From CAYUPI01 sp964446585 (GTDB lineage Bacteria > Verrucomicrobiota > Verrucomicrobiia > Limisphaerales > UBA8199): DNA of 64,000 bases. The number at the start of each line of letters is the position of its first letter. Within the stretch, counting starts at the first letter, position 1. The notes beneath the pieces are model-generated. The model did not search any database. It saw only the letters and a program-made list of their open reading frames with translations, and was not told the DNA's origin. Position numbers and translations under genes: made by a program. The DNA is taken from positions 1 to 64,000 of the forward strand of contig CAYUPI010000015.1 of the NCBI GenBank assembly GCA_964446585.1. The letters run 5' to 3'. Shown here one piece after another: positions 22,213-30,486 of the stretch.

Positions 22213-24342
22213 TCAGTCCCGCTTTGGCGGCCGCGACTCGAGCAGTTGGATAATCTCGAAGAAACCTCGATCCTTGGCCGCATCCAACGGCGTTGCTCCC
22301 TTGCGGTCCGCGAGCGTCAAATTAGCCCCGTGCGCTAATAGCCATTCGACCATTGCTGGTTTGCGCGAAATTACCGCTATGTGCAACGGCGTCTGTCCAT
22401 AGGCATCACTGGCATTGACGTCCGCTCCAGCATCGAACAGCGTGGCGGCGGCCTGCAGGTGGCCTCCGACGGCAGCCAAGTGAACCGCTGTGGCACGATG
22501 TGCGTTTCGGGAACGAAAGTCGCATTTGTGGTCGAGCAAAACTTTCAGCACCGGCGCGTTCCCATCGGCTGCGGTCCGAAGCAGGGCATTACTGCCGTCT
22601 GTTTGCACCGCATCTATTTGTGCGCCGTGTGCGATCAGCGCTTCGGCGGTCTCAGCGCTGCCCGCGCTGGCGGCAATCATGAGTGGCGTAAGTCCTTTGA
22701 GCGTGCGCGCATTGGGTTGAGCTCCTTGTTCCAGGAAAAATTTCACAAGTTCAGCCGGCCCGATCGCAGCCAGGTGCAACGGGGTCGCCAGGTCCGCGTT
22801 CTCTGCCTCCATTGCGGCGCCATTGTTGAGCAGCAATGCCGCGGTCGCGACGTAGTCCGCCGGGGTGCCAAATGGGGGCGGGTGTTTCGGCGACGCATTC
22901 GTTTTCGCCTCGCTCGCCATGTGTCGATTTAGAAAGGTCCCCTGCGCCGCCTGGTGCAGCGCGGTATCGAACCTGTGGCTCATCGCTTTCGGATTTGATT
23001 TGTTGGTTAAGAGCAGTGCCACGGCGCCGGGGTGACCTTGGAGCGCAGCCAGACCAAGCGCTGTCCTTCCTTCCCTGTCGCGGCTGTCCACCTTGCACCC
23101 GTGATCCAGCGCCCACTGCATCAATTCCAATCGATTGTCGCTCGCCGCGATTTGAAGAGCGTCGCGCCGGTCGGAATTGCATGCGGCTAGCGGATTTGCC
23201 CCGTGCGAGACCAGAAAATCTGCGGCCGGGAGATGTCCGCGTTCAACGGCGCTGAGCATTGGGGTAAAACCTTCGGCATCTTGCGCGTCTATCTCGGCGC
23301 CCTTGTTCAGGAGCAAAGTCATGAGTTTTACGCTGCCATTGTACGCGGCTACGTGCAGCGGAGTCATGTTCCGGTTATTAGGATTCTTCGCGCTTGCTCC
23401 CTTTTCCAAGAGCAAGGCGACGATGGGTTCGCTTCCGGCTTCGAGCGCCACATCCAACGGCCGTTTGCCTGCGTTCGACGCCAGTTCGACGTTTGCCCCG
23501 GCTTGCAGAAGGACCCGTACCATCGGCTCGTCTCCCCCGGCACACGCTAAGAACAGAGGTCGAGCGCCAAAAATCCCGGGTACATTGACATCCGCCCCGG
23601 CCTCGATCAATGCGGTAACACCATCCCGATTTCCTGAAAGGGTGGCAAAGTGAATGGGTTGGACTCCCCGCTGCCTGGCCTGCCTTGGGTTAGCTCCGTG
23701 CTTCAACAACGCTCGCAATTCTTCCCCATCAGCATTCAAGGCCGACAAATCCAACGAAACAGAATAACCTCTGACGTTTGTTAGCGTCGCCCCATGGAGC
23801 AGCAAGAGCTCGACGATTTGGCGCTTGACGGCAACAACTTCTGCCGATTCTTGCGCACCCAGGGATGTTTTCCAGGCGGCTGATATGTCTGTTGGCGCGA
23901 TAGCCGCCGGCGCCGGTTTAAAACTTGCCAGCACATTCGAGAATCCTGTTATTAATCCTTCGAAGTCGGCGTGCAGGATGTTCGAAAAGGCACCTGGCCC
24001 CCGCGTAGACACAGCTAATTCGAGTGGTGTGAATCCCGCACGATTGGTTGCATTCACCGCCGCATTGCTGGCCACGAGTAGTTTCGCCACCGCAAGCTGG
24101 CCGTGAGCCGCGGCTAGGTGGAGTGCGGTGTCCCCGTTTGGGTCCGTGATGCTCACCGTAGCCGGGCTAGAGGAAAGGAGCTTCTGGACCACAGCCAGAT
24201 CTCCGTGGCTGGCGGCCTCGTGGAGCTTTGACGCCCGGGCCAACAACGGCGCCGCAACGAGCGGAAAAACCAGGAAGAATTTAACCCAGTAACTGAGCCC
24301 TGCCGGAGTTGCCGAAATTAGTTTCGCCGGCGTCCTAGTCAT
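22213..24342 (-). CDS. Secreted ankyrin-repeat protein
   Basis: A 709-residue protein with a hydrophobic export signal at about 18-40 (WVKFFLVFPLVAAPLLARA). Almost the entire remainder is ankyrin repeats with the usual 33-residue period: 'DPNGDTALHLAAAHGQLAVAKLL', 'GDEPMVRVLLQAGANVELAS' and 'NMTPLHVAAYNGSVKLMTLLLNKGAEID' are described here as examples of the 'TPLHxAA' and 'LLxxGA' signatures. I count roughly fifteen or more units, some degenerate. A polar linker interrupts them at about 125-165. No enzymatic domain is present. It is probably a periplasmic or surface binding scaffold. The C-terminus ends in a normal repeat and 'RPPKRD'. Confidence 0.9.
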   Translation of the reverse strand: MTRTPAKLISATPAGLSYWVKFFLVFPLVAAPLLARASKLHEAASHGDLAVVQKLLSSSPATVSITDPNGDTALHLAAAHGQLAVAKLLVASNAAVNATNRAGFTPLELAVSTRGPGAFSNILHADFEGLITGFSNVLASFKPAPAAIAPTDISAAWKTSLGAQESAEVVAVKRQIVELLLLHGATLTNVRGYSVSLDLSALNADGEELRALLKHGANPRQARQRGVQPIHFATLSGNRDGVTALIEAGADVNVPGIFGARPLFLACAGGDEPMVRVLLQAGANVELASNAGKRPLDVALEAGSEPIVALLLEKGASAKNPNNRNMTPLHVAAYNGSVKLMTLLLNKGAEIDAQDAEGFTPMLSAVERGHLPAADFLVSHGANPLAACNSDRRDALQIAASDNRLELMQWALDHGCKVDSRDREGRTALGLAALQGHPGAVALLLTNKSNPKAMSHRFDTALHQAAQGTFLNRHMASEAKTNASPKHPPPFGTPADYVATAALLLNNGAAMEAENADLATPLHLAAIGPAELVKFFLEQGAQPNARTLKGLTPLMIAASAGSAETAEALIAHGAQIDAVQTDGSNALLRTAADGNAPVLKVLLDHKCDFRSRNAHRATAVHLAAVGGHLQAAATLFDAGADVNASDAYGQTPLHIAVISRKPAMVEWLLAHGANLTLADRKGATPLDAAKDRGFFEIIQLLESRPPKRD

Positions 24343-24438
24343 AGACTATGTTTCGCACTTTACCTTGCTATTCGGCCCCGCTAACACCTTTCTTTCAAAT
24401 AACGCTTAGCCGCGAGGCAGTGATCAAGGAATGATTTC

Positions 24439-25827
24439 CTATGGACCAAGACTGCGGGTCTTTGCTGGAAGCGCCTGCTCCGGCGACCAGGCAGGGTCGG
24501 CAGGATGCGGGGATGTCAGCGGACAGGTATCGTCGAAATCTTTTTGCGCTTGTTTCATAAGGGCAAGCAACTCCTCGACTTTGCGTGCGTATTTCGGCTT
24601 TTTGGCCAGGTTGTTCATTTCATTCGGGTCCGCGACCAGATCAAATAGTTGCGTGAAGTTGATCTGCGGATACCGGATGAGTTTCCAGCGCTCCTCGCGA
24701 ATCGAGCGCTGCACGTCCTTATACTGATTGAACATGTAATCTCGCACTTTGGCTGCTTTACCCTTGATGACCGGCACCTGGCTTTTGCCCTCGACCTGAG
24801 GCGGGATGGCAGTCCCCGTGAGCTCGCAAACTGTCGGGAAGAGATCGTAGAGATACATGAACGCTTCGGTTTTCCCATGCCTTACGCCCGGGCCGGCGAT
24901 GACCAATGGCACGTGCATGCCGCCCATCTCATAGAGGTTCTGCTTGCCCATCAGACCGTGGTCACCCAGTGAAAGTCCGTTGTCCCCGGCGAAAATGATT
25001 AGCGTGTTGTCCAATTCCTTCAGTTTCTTGAGTGCTTCGATGATCCGGCCGATGTGGTAATCAAAACAGGTTACACAGGCGTAGTAATCTGCCAGGTGAC
25101 GCCGCACAACTTCCGGCGTGCGCGGATGCGGAGCCAGCAATTCGTCTCTGACCGTCATTTCGCCATTATCGAAAGGATGTACCGTCTGGAACCGCGGTGG
25201 GAGCGGGATCCGGGCAGGATCATACATTTTCATGAACTTCTCCGGCGCGACGCGCGGGTCATGCGGAACTTGGGGCGCGTAATAAACAAAGAATGGCTTG
25301 TCAGTCTTTCGCTCGCGCAGAAACTCAATGACTCGCTCCGCTGTTTTCTCGGCCGCCGTTTCATGGTGCTGGTCCGCGCCCAGGTCGCCGGTATAGAGGC
25401 ACGTTTCGAAGGCTTCCATTCCCGGGCCAAACGAGTTGCCTTTCTTGCCGAGGTGAAACGTTTCATAGCCGCCTGCGGCCATGGCTCTGGGCCATAGCGC
25501 GTAATCCTTGCCGGGAGCGTGGAACAGTGACCGGCCCGTGAGGATCATCGTGCGACTGGGGGTGCATACCGCCGGAACCATCGAGCCCATGGTATAGGCA
25601 TTGGTGAAGCAAAAGCCGCGTTGTGTGAGCTTGTCGAGATGCGGCGTCTGGATGTGCGGATTGCCCCAGGCGGCGATCCCATCGGGCCGGAAATCATCGG
25701 CCAGGATGAAAAGGACGTTCGGCTTGGCGGCAAGGGCGTCATGGGAGGACGCGCAGATAACAGCACCTATTATCAGCCAAACACTGAGCGACCAGTAGGC
25801 GACGGAAGCCGGACACAGGAATTTCAT
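24439..25827 (-). CDS. Secreted formylglycine-dependent sulfatase
   Basis: 462 residues from ATG 25827; the longer open frame to 26358 is antisense to the next gene. The signal peptide ends near 'SSHDALAA'. The mature part opens with 'KPNVLFILADDFRPDG' (metal Asp44, Asp45), and the sulfatase signature Cys-Thr-Pro-Ser-Arg is at 88-92, the Cys being the residue converted to formylglycine. Later motifs include 'FFVYYAPQVPHDPR' and 'IIFAGDNGLSLGDHGLMGKQ'. This places it in family S1, close to the iduronate-2-sulfatase-like group. It should cleave sulfate esters from polysaccharides in the periplasm and needs a formylglycine-generating enzyme encoded elsewhere. It is divergent from the HEAT/propeller pair. 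Confidence 0.93.
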   Translation of the reverse strand: MKFLCPASVAYWSLSVWLIIGAVICASSHDALAAKPNVLFILADDFRPDGIAAWGNPHIQTPHLDKLTQRGFCFTNAYTMGSMVPAVCTPSRTMILTGRSLFHAPGKDYALWPRAMAAGGYETFHLGKKGNSFGPGMEAFETCLYTGDLGADQHHETAAEKTAERVIEFLRERKTDKPFFVYYAPQVPHDPRVAPEKFMKMYDPARIPLPPRFQTVHPFDNGEMTVRDELLAPHPRTPEVVRRHLADYYACVTCFDYHIGRIIEALKKLKELDNTLIIFAGDNGLSLGDHGLMGKQNLYEMGGMHVPLVIAGPGVRHGKTEAFMYLYDLFPTVCELTGTAIPPQVEGKSQVPVIKGKAAKVRDYMFNQYKDVQRSIREERWKLIRYPQINFTQLFDLVADPNEMNNLAKKPKYARKVEELLALMKQAQKDFDDTCPLTSPHPADPAWSPEQALPAKTRSLGP

Positions 25828-25945
25828 TACCGTTTTTCTGACAGGTGATTCTCGACAATCGGCACGGCCATTGCACGCCGAAAGGCACTCCTCGGACGGC
25901 CGACAGCGCTTGTCACGACTCGCCTGCTCAGGCATCGTTTCCCGC

Positions 25946-27076
25946 ATGGCACGAAAGTTAGCGAGGCTTCTAGTTGTTTGCGGCATGGCTGGCGCGGCCG
26001 TGGCCGCGACTCCGACCGAAATCGCTGATTGTCTTCGCGTGATCCGAGCGGTGGGGCCGGAGGGGAAGGGCAATGCCGAAGCGTCGGTTGCCTGGAAAAA
26101 GCTGGCTGCGAGCGACGCGAGCGCCCTGCCGCGGCTGCTCGGCGCCATGGATGGCGCAAACGATTTTGCCCTGAACTGGCTGCGAGCGGCTGTCGATGCC
26201 ATCTCCAGCCGGGAATTGAGCGCGAGCGGCAAGCTTCCGGTGGCCGAGCTCGGCACGTTCCTGCAGGATACGCGGCACCATCCTCGCGCCCGGCGGCTGG
26301 TTTTTGAGCTGCTGGCGCGCCTGGATCCGACCACCTCGGACAAACTCCTCGCCGGCATGTTGAACGATCCCAGCCTCGAACTCCGCTTTGATGCCGTCCA
26401 AAAGGTGATCGATCAGGCCGGCATGTCACTGTCGGCGAGTAACAGAACGGGCGCAACTTTGCTCTTGCAGCAGGCGTTGAGCTCCGCGCGCGACGCGAAG
26501 CAAATTGACGATGCCGCGAAAAAGCTGAAAGAGCTCGGACAGCCCGTGGATTTGCCGAAGATCTTCGGTTTCCTGACCGAATGGAAAATCATCGGCCCTT
26601 TCGACAATACCGGGCGCAAAGGCTTCGATAATGTTTACCCGCCCGAACAGAAAATTGATTTCGCACCAGAGTATGATGGCAAGTCAGGAAAGGTGAAATG
26701 GCGAGACTACTTCGCGACTCAAAAGTACGGCAAGGTCGATATGAACCAGGCCTACGGCAAGCTCAAGGAAGTGACTGCCTACGCCACGACCGATTTTGTC
26801 TCCGATCGGGCGCAATCGGTCGAATTGAGGCTGGGTGGCAAGAATTCGTGGAAAGTCTGGTTAAACGGCAAGCTCCTCTTCGGCCGCGATGAGTACCATT
26901 TCGATTCGGAAATCGACCAGTATTTGATGCCTGCTCAACTTCAGCAGGGCCGCAACACAATCCTGGTGAAGGTTTGCCAAAACGAACAACTGGAGGATTG
27001 GACCGTTGAATGGGATTTTCAATTGCGCGTGACCGACTCGCTTGGCACGCCGATCGCGTCGGCTGACAAAAGATGA
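25946..27076 (+). CDS. Secreted HEAT-like plus carbohydrate-binding-like protein
   Basis: 376 residues from ATG 25946 with signal LARLLVVCGMAGAAVAA. The N-terminal half (about 25-195) is all-helical with HEAT-like units ('LARLDPTTSDKLLAGMLND', 'LRFDAVQKVIDQ'). The C-terminal half begins at 'FLTEWKIIGPFDNTGRKGF' and contains 'SVELRLGGKNSWKVWLNGKLLF' and 'QGRNTILVKVCQN', a jelly-roll pattern like galactose-binding domains used in glycoside hydrolases and sensors. No catalytic residues are evident. Its TGA overlaps the ATG of the propeller gene (ATGA, 27073-27076), so both are co-translated and probably act together outside the cytoplasm. Confidence 0.75.
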   Translation: MARKLARLLVVCGMAGAAVAATPTEIADCLRVIRAVGPEGKGNAEASVAWKKLAASDASALPRLLGAMDGANDFALNWLRAAVDAISSRELSASGKLPVAELGTFLQDTRHHPRARRLVFELLARLDPTTSDKLLAGMLNDPSLELRFDAVQKVIDQAGMSLSASNRTGATLLLQQALSSARDAKQIDDAAKKLKELGQPVDLPKIFGFLTEWKIIGPFDNTGRKGFDNVYPPEQKIDFAPEYDGKSGKVKWRDYFATQKYGKVDMNQAYGKLKEVTAYATTDFVSDRAQSVELRLGGKNSWKVWLNGKLLFGRDEYHFDSEIDQYLMPAQLQQGRNTILVKVCQNEQLEDWTVEWDFQLRVTDSLGTPIASADKR

Positions 27077-28278
27077 ATATTAGATCATTCATCTTGCTCA
27101 TGGCCGGCTGCGCCGCGCTGCACGCGGCGGACTGGCCTCAATTTCGCGGCCCAAATTGCAACGGAGTCGCTGACGAAACCGGAGTGCCGACCGTTCTCGA
27201 CGCCGGCAGAGATTTGGCCTGGAAAATCGATCTGCCCGGCCGGGGTTTGTCCAGTCCGATCGTCGTTGGTGACCGTGTGTCTGTGACCTGTTCGAGCGGC
27301 CCGAAACAACAACGGCTCCACGTAATTTGCTTCAAAGCATCCGACGGCTCGAGGCTTTGGGAGCGACAGTTCTGGGCGACGGGACGCACGATGTGCCAAC
27401 CTAAGACGTGTGTCGCCGCGCCATCGCCTGCCAGCGACGGTGAGCGCATCGTGGCGATCTTCTCCTCGAACGATATCGTCTGCCTGGATCTCGACGGCAA
27501 TTTGCTTTGGCTGCGAGGTCTGGGCCGCGACTATCCGAACGCGAGCAATAGTGTCGGGATGTCTTCCTCGCTGGTGGTGGCTGACGGAGTGGTGGTGGCG
27601 CAAGTCGAGAGCGAGAGCGAGGCCTTTGCCGCGGGGCTCGACGCGCAAACCGGCGTGAACCGATGGAAACTGGAGCGACCCCGGAAGGCAAATTGGACCT
27701 CGCCCGTGCTTTTGAATGACGGCGGCCGCAAACTCGTTGCTCTCCAGTCGTCCACCGGTGTTACCGCAGTCGAACCCGCCACGGGAAAAACCGTGTGGGA
27801 GTACGCCAATGGTGGTTCCTCGATCCCGTCCTTGGCGACCAGGGATGGCGTCGTATTCGTGCCGTTTCATGGCTTGATCGCACTGCAACCCGGCTCCGGT
27901 GGCGAAAAGCCGAAACAGCTCTGGCAGTCCAGCCAACTTCGGGCCGGCACACCCAGCCCGCTCGTGCTGGGCACAAAATTATTCGTTCTGAACGACGCTG
28001 GCATTCTGTCTTGCGGCGAGACCGCCACGGGCCAGCGCCTGTGGCAACTCCGGCTTAAAGGGCCATTCAGCGCCACGCCCGTGGCCGTGGGACATTTCCT
28101 CTATTGCGTGAGTGAGAAAGGCGTGGCCCAGGTCGTGGACATTTCCAAACCCGAAGGCGAGGTGGTCAGTGAGTTGGACTTGGGCGAAACAATCTTGAGC
28201 ACGCCGGCGATTTCCCGCGGCGCCATTTACTTCCGGAGCGACGCCCGCTTGTGGAAGCTCGGAAAGTCTCCGGCGTGA
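27073..28278 (+). CDS. Secreted PQQ-type beta-propeller protein
   Basis: 401 residues with signal MNIRSFILLMAGCAALHAA. The start of the mature chain, 'DWPQFRGPNCNGVADE', is the hallmark of planctomycete/verrucomicrobial PQQ-like propellers. Repeated blades end in 'DxxTGxxxW' turns, for example 'GLDAQTGVNRWKLE', 'VEPATGKTVWEYANGG' and 'CGETATGQRLWQL'. There is no sign of the Cys-Cys or metal residues of quinoprotein dehydrogenases, so it may bind a ligand or partner rather than PQQ. Coupled by ATGA to the HEAT-like gene upstream, and convergent with the DUF3748 gene. Confidence 0.88.
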   Translation: MNIRSFILLMAGCAALHAADWPQFRGPNCNGVADETGVPTVLDAGRDLAWKIDLPGRGLSSPIVVGDRVSVTCSSGPKQQRLHVICFKASDGSRLWERQFWATGRTMCQPKTCVAAPSPASDGERIVAIFSSNDIVCLDLDGNLLWLRGLGRDYPNASNSVGMSSSLVVADGVVVAQVESESEAFAAGLDAQTGVNRWKLERPRKANWTSPVLLNDGGRKLVALQSSTGVTAVEPATGKTVWEYANGGSSIPSLATRDGVVFVPFHGLIALQPGSGGEKPKQLWQSSQLRAGTPSPLVLGTKLFVLNDAGILSCGETATGQRLWQLRLKGPFSATPVAVGHFLYCVSEKGVAQVVDISKPEGEVVSELDLGETILSTPAISRGAIYFRSDARLWKLGKSPA

Positions 28279-28302
28279 TTCCGAACGCGGAGCACGGTCC
28301 CT

Positions 28303-29781
28303 TCATCCTTCCGATTTCGACCGGCGCTCCAGGAAAAGCACAAAAATTTGGTTGTACGACGCGCCTGAGTCCGGCACGCGCCGCAAATAAGCGAGTTTCT
28401 TTCCGTCAGGCGAGAACACGCAGGCTTCAGACCGCGGGGCCGTGGTCTCATCCGTTCGCCGGGTTAATCGTTCCGTCTTGCCGGAGGCAACCTCAGTGAC
28501 ACAAATGCTGTTGTCCATTGCGTAAGCCAGCAGTCGGCCATCCGGGCTCCACGAAAATGCCGAAGCCACGCTCCAGGGATTGCGCGTGACCTGGGCGAGG
28601 GGGCAGCCGTTTGGCGACACCGTCCACACTTGCACGATCCCCGCGTCGTCCTTCATCAGGAACGCAATCCGCGAGCCGTCGGGCGAACTGCGCAGCCAGT
28701 GGCGAGGACCCTGCAAACCCGGGAATCTCCTTTGAGCGGTGTGCGTGAGGCGCCTTTGCACGCAGCCTTTCGGAGGGAACGGCATGCGCGTTTCGGTGCC
28801 GGCCAATGGCCCGTCTCCAGGTTGAGTCACGTCTTGCGGCAGGTCGGCGACGAACACTTCCGAAATGGTTTCTCCTTCTTCTGTGACGACGAGGCCCTGG
28901 AAAGCGACCGCGTGGCGCTGCCGGCTCCCGTCGGCGCGCACATACCCGTTTGTCCCGATCCAGCCTTCTTCAAAAGCCTTTTTGATTTCATCTGAGCCGG
29001 GCTTTGGATTCGCCGTCGTGCGCGTGGCCAGCACCGCAAAATACTCGGCGTCGTGATTGCGCGGGTGGTCCCTCTTCACGCGGACCGGGTGAATGGGAAC
29101 GCTGACTCCGACGTTCCGGAGGTTAATATCATTCGTCGTCGTGGCCTCCTTGAATTGTGCCAGCACGTGGTCTTCGTAAGTAAAGCTCACCCACTGTCCT
29201 GCGGAGTCCCACACGTGAACGTGTGAACCGCCGCGCAAGGCGCCCGGCGTGAACGGCGGGATGATGTCGCGTGCATCCAGGTTAATCACCCTGGGATTCG
29301 ACGACGAGCGCGTTCCACCCAGGTCTGCGTCCACGATCGCGCCCTGGCGATGATACATCCCGTACTGCCAGTCCGGGGTCGGATCCTCAGGTCCGAGAAT
29401 GAACACCACTTTGTTCTGATGGGGATGGAATGTGACCACGCCGCAATGCGCCCCATTTCGGGATCGATAAACCTCCCGGACATCATCCGTGGTGATGTTG
29501 ACGGCCTCGATTGTCGAGCCGTTAAAGCCGTCACCGGGCGCATCGCTGCGCGTGTCGTACACGAGCCATTTACCGTCGGGCGACCAAACCCCCGTGTTGG
29601 TTAGGATGCGTCCGCCCGGGCCGCGGGTGAGCTGGCGCTCCTGACAAAAATTCTCTTTGAGGAGTTTTGAATCCCGAGCGCTGGACTCGCCGGCTGCGGT
29701 TTGGCTTGCTGGCTGACTCATGGTGATCGCTGCGAGACCGCACGCAATCAGGTGAATTCTATGGTGCTCAATCGGGGTCAA
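28303..29781 (-). CDS. DUF3748/TolB-like beta-propeller protein
   Basis: 492 residues with a probable export signal (LIACGLAAITMSQPASQTAAG). TolB/WD40-like blades are seen as 'TGVWSPDGKWLVYDTRSD', 'WLRSSPDGSRIAFLMKDDAG' and 'FSWSPDGRLLAYAMD'. The region 'YGMYHRQGAIVDADLGG' and 'GALRGGSHVHVWDSAGQWVSFTYEDH' resembles the DUF3748 (E. coli YidR-like) family. No catalytic function is known. It lies immediately upstream of, and convergent with, the propeller gene, and 12 bases downstream of the redoxin gene on the same strand, so it may be the last gene of that transcript. Confidence 0.82.
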   Translation of the reverse strand: MTPIEHHRIHLIACGLAAITMSQPASQTAAGESSARDSKLLKENFCQERQLTRGPGGRILTNTGVWSPDGKWLVYDTRSDAPGDGFNGSTIEAVNITTDDVREVYRSRNGAHCGVVTFHPHQNKVVFILGPEDPTPDWQYGMYHRQGAIVDADLGGTRSSSNPRVINLDARDIIPPFTPGALRGGSHVHVWDSAGQWVSFTYEDHVLAQFKEATTTNDINLRNVGVSVPIHPVRVKRDHPRNHDAEYFAVLATRTTANPKPGSDEIKKAFEEGWIGTNGYVRADGSRQRHAVAFQGLVVTEEGETISEVFVADLPQDVTQPGDGPLAGTETRMPFPPKGCVQRRLTHTAQRRFPGLQGPRHWLRSSPDGSRIAFLMKDDAGIVQVWTVSPNGCPLAQVTRNPWSVASAFSWSPDGRLLAYAMDNSICVTEVASGKTERLTRRTDETTAPRSEACVFSPDGKKLAYLRRVPDSGASYNQIFVLFLERRSKSEG

Positions 29782-29793
29782 TCGAGCGCCATT

Positions 29794-30486
29794 CTAATTT
29801 TTCTGCGTCGCGTTGGAAGCTTCGAATTGGATCAGACAGCCCTTAACGTCGGTGCGAGTGGGCGCGATTTTCTTTCCGGCCAGGAGGTTCTTCAGCGCAT
29901 TTTCGAGGTAGGCATGGCTGGCTCGTTTCTTTTCCGTTCCGTACTCGAGTTGATCGTCAATCGCGCCGCGGTAAGCGACGGCCCAGGAATCGCCTCGAAT
30001 GCAGACTGCTTCGGCTGTTCGCTTCACACCCAGCCGCCGCGCCACCGATTGGGAGTTATCCAGCAGAATCGGCAGATCGATTTTGAAGTCGGCTGCTTCT
30101 TCCCGGATGCTCGCGGTGTCATCCTGGGCGTTGGAATTGATCAGCCAGAAGACCACGCCCTTCGGACCAAATTCATCCCGCAGCGCTTTGATCCGCGGGA
30201 TGCTCTTCTGCACAATCGGGCAGCCCGTGGTTGTGAAAATCAGCACGACCGCTCGTGCGTCGGTCTGGCGATATAACTCGCGCGATTTTCCTTCCGCGTC
30301 GCGCAACTGAAAGTTTTCAACTTTGGAGGAGATACGGCTGACACCGTCCGACGCGTCGGACCTGCCAGACGCACACACCCGCGCCATCGGCAGAGCAACC
30401 AGCGCCACGACGAGCCAGACTGCAGCCCAGCGACGCCGGCGGCGCAACTCGCCCGAATGGTTAAGGGCCGGCTCAGCCTCAACCAC
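29794..30486 (-). CDS. Exported redoxin (thioredoxin-fold) protein
   Basis: 230 residues assuming the GTG at 30486, which overlaps the stop of the upstream fusion gene (30479-30481). A twin-arginine-free export segment RRRRRWAAVWLVVALVALP precedes the domain. The AhpC/TSA-like core has 'VVLIFTTTGCPIVQKSIPRI' with a single Cys (Cys89) in place of CxxC, 'GVVFWLINSNAQDDTASI' and 'LPILLDNSQSVARRLGV'. Two further Cys (in 'EAVCI' and 'KGCLIQF') could serve as resolving residues. The core is paralogous to the N-terminal domain of the adjacent fusion protein. Overlap and homology suggest duplication and joint function in the periplasm. Confidence 0.8.
   Translation of the reverse strand: MVEAEPALNHSGELRRRRRWAAVWLVVALVALPMARVCASGRSDASDGVSRISSKVENFQLRDAEGKSRELYRQTDARAVVLIFTTTGCPIVQKSIPRIKALRDEFGPKGVVFWLINSNAQDDTASIREEAADFKIDLPILLDNSQSVARRLGVKRTAEAVCIRGDSWAVAYRGAIDDQLEYGTEKKRASHAYLENALKNLLAGKKIAPTRTDVKGCLIQFEASNATQKN

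Noticed and set aside
25828..26358. 177-residue N-terminal extension of the sulfatase
   Set aside because: It is antisense to the HEAT-like gene and precedes a normal signal peptide starting at 25827.
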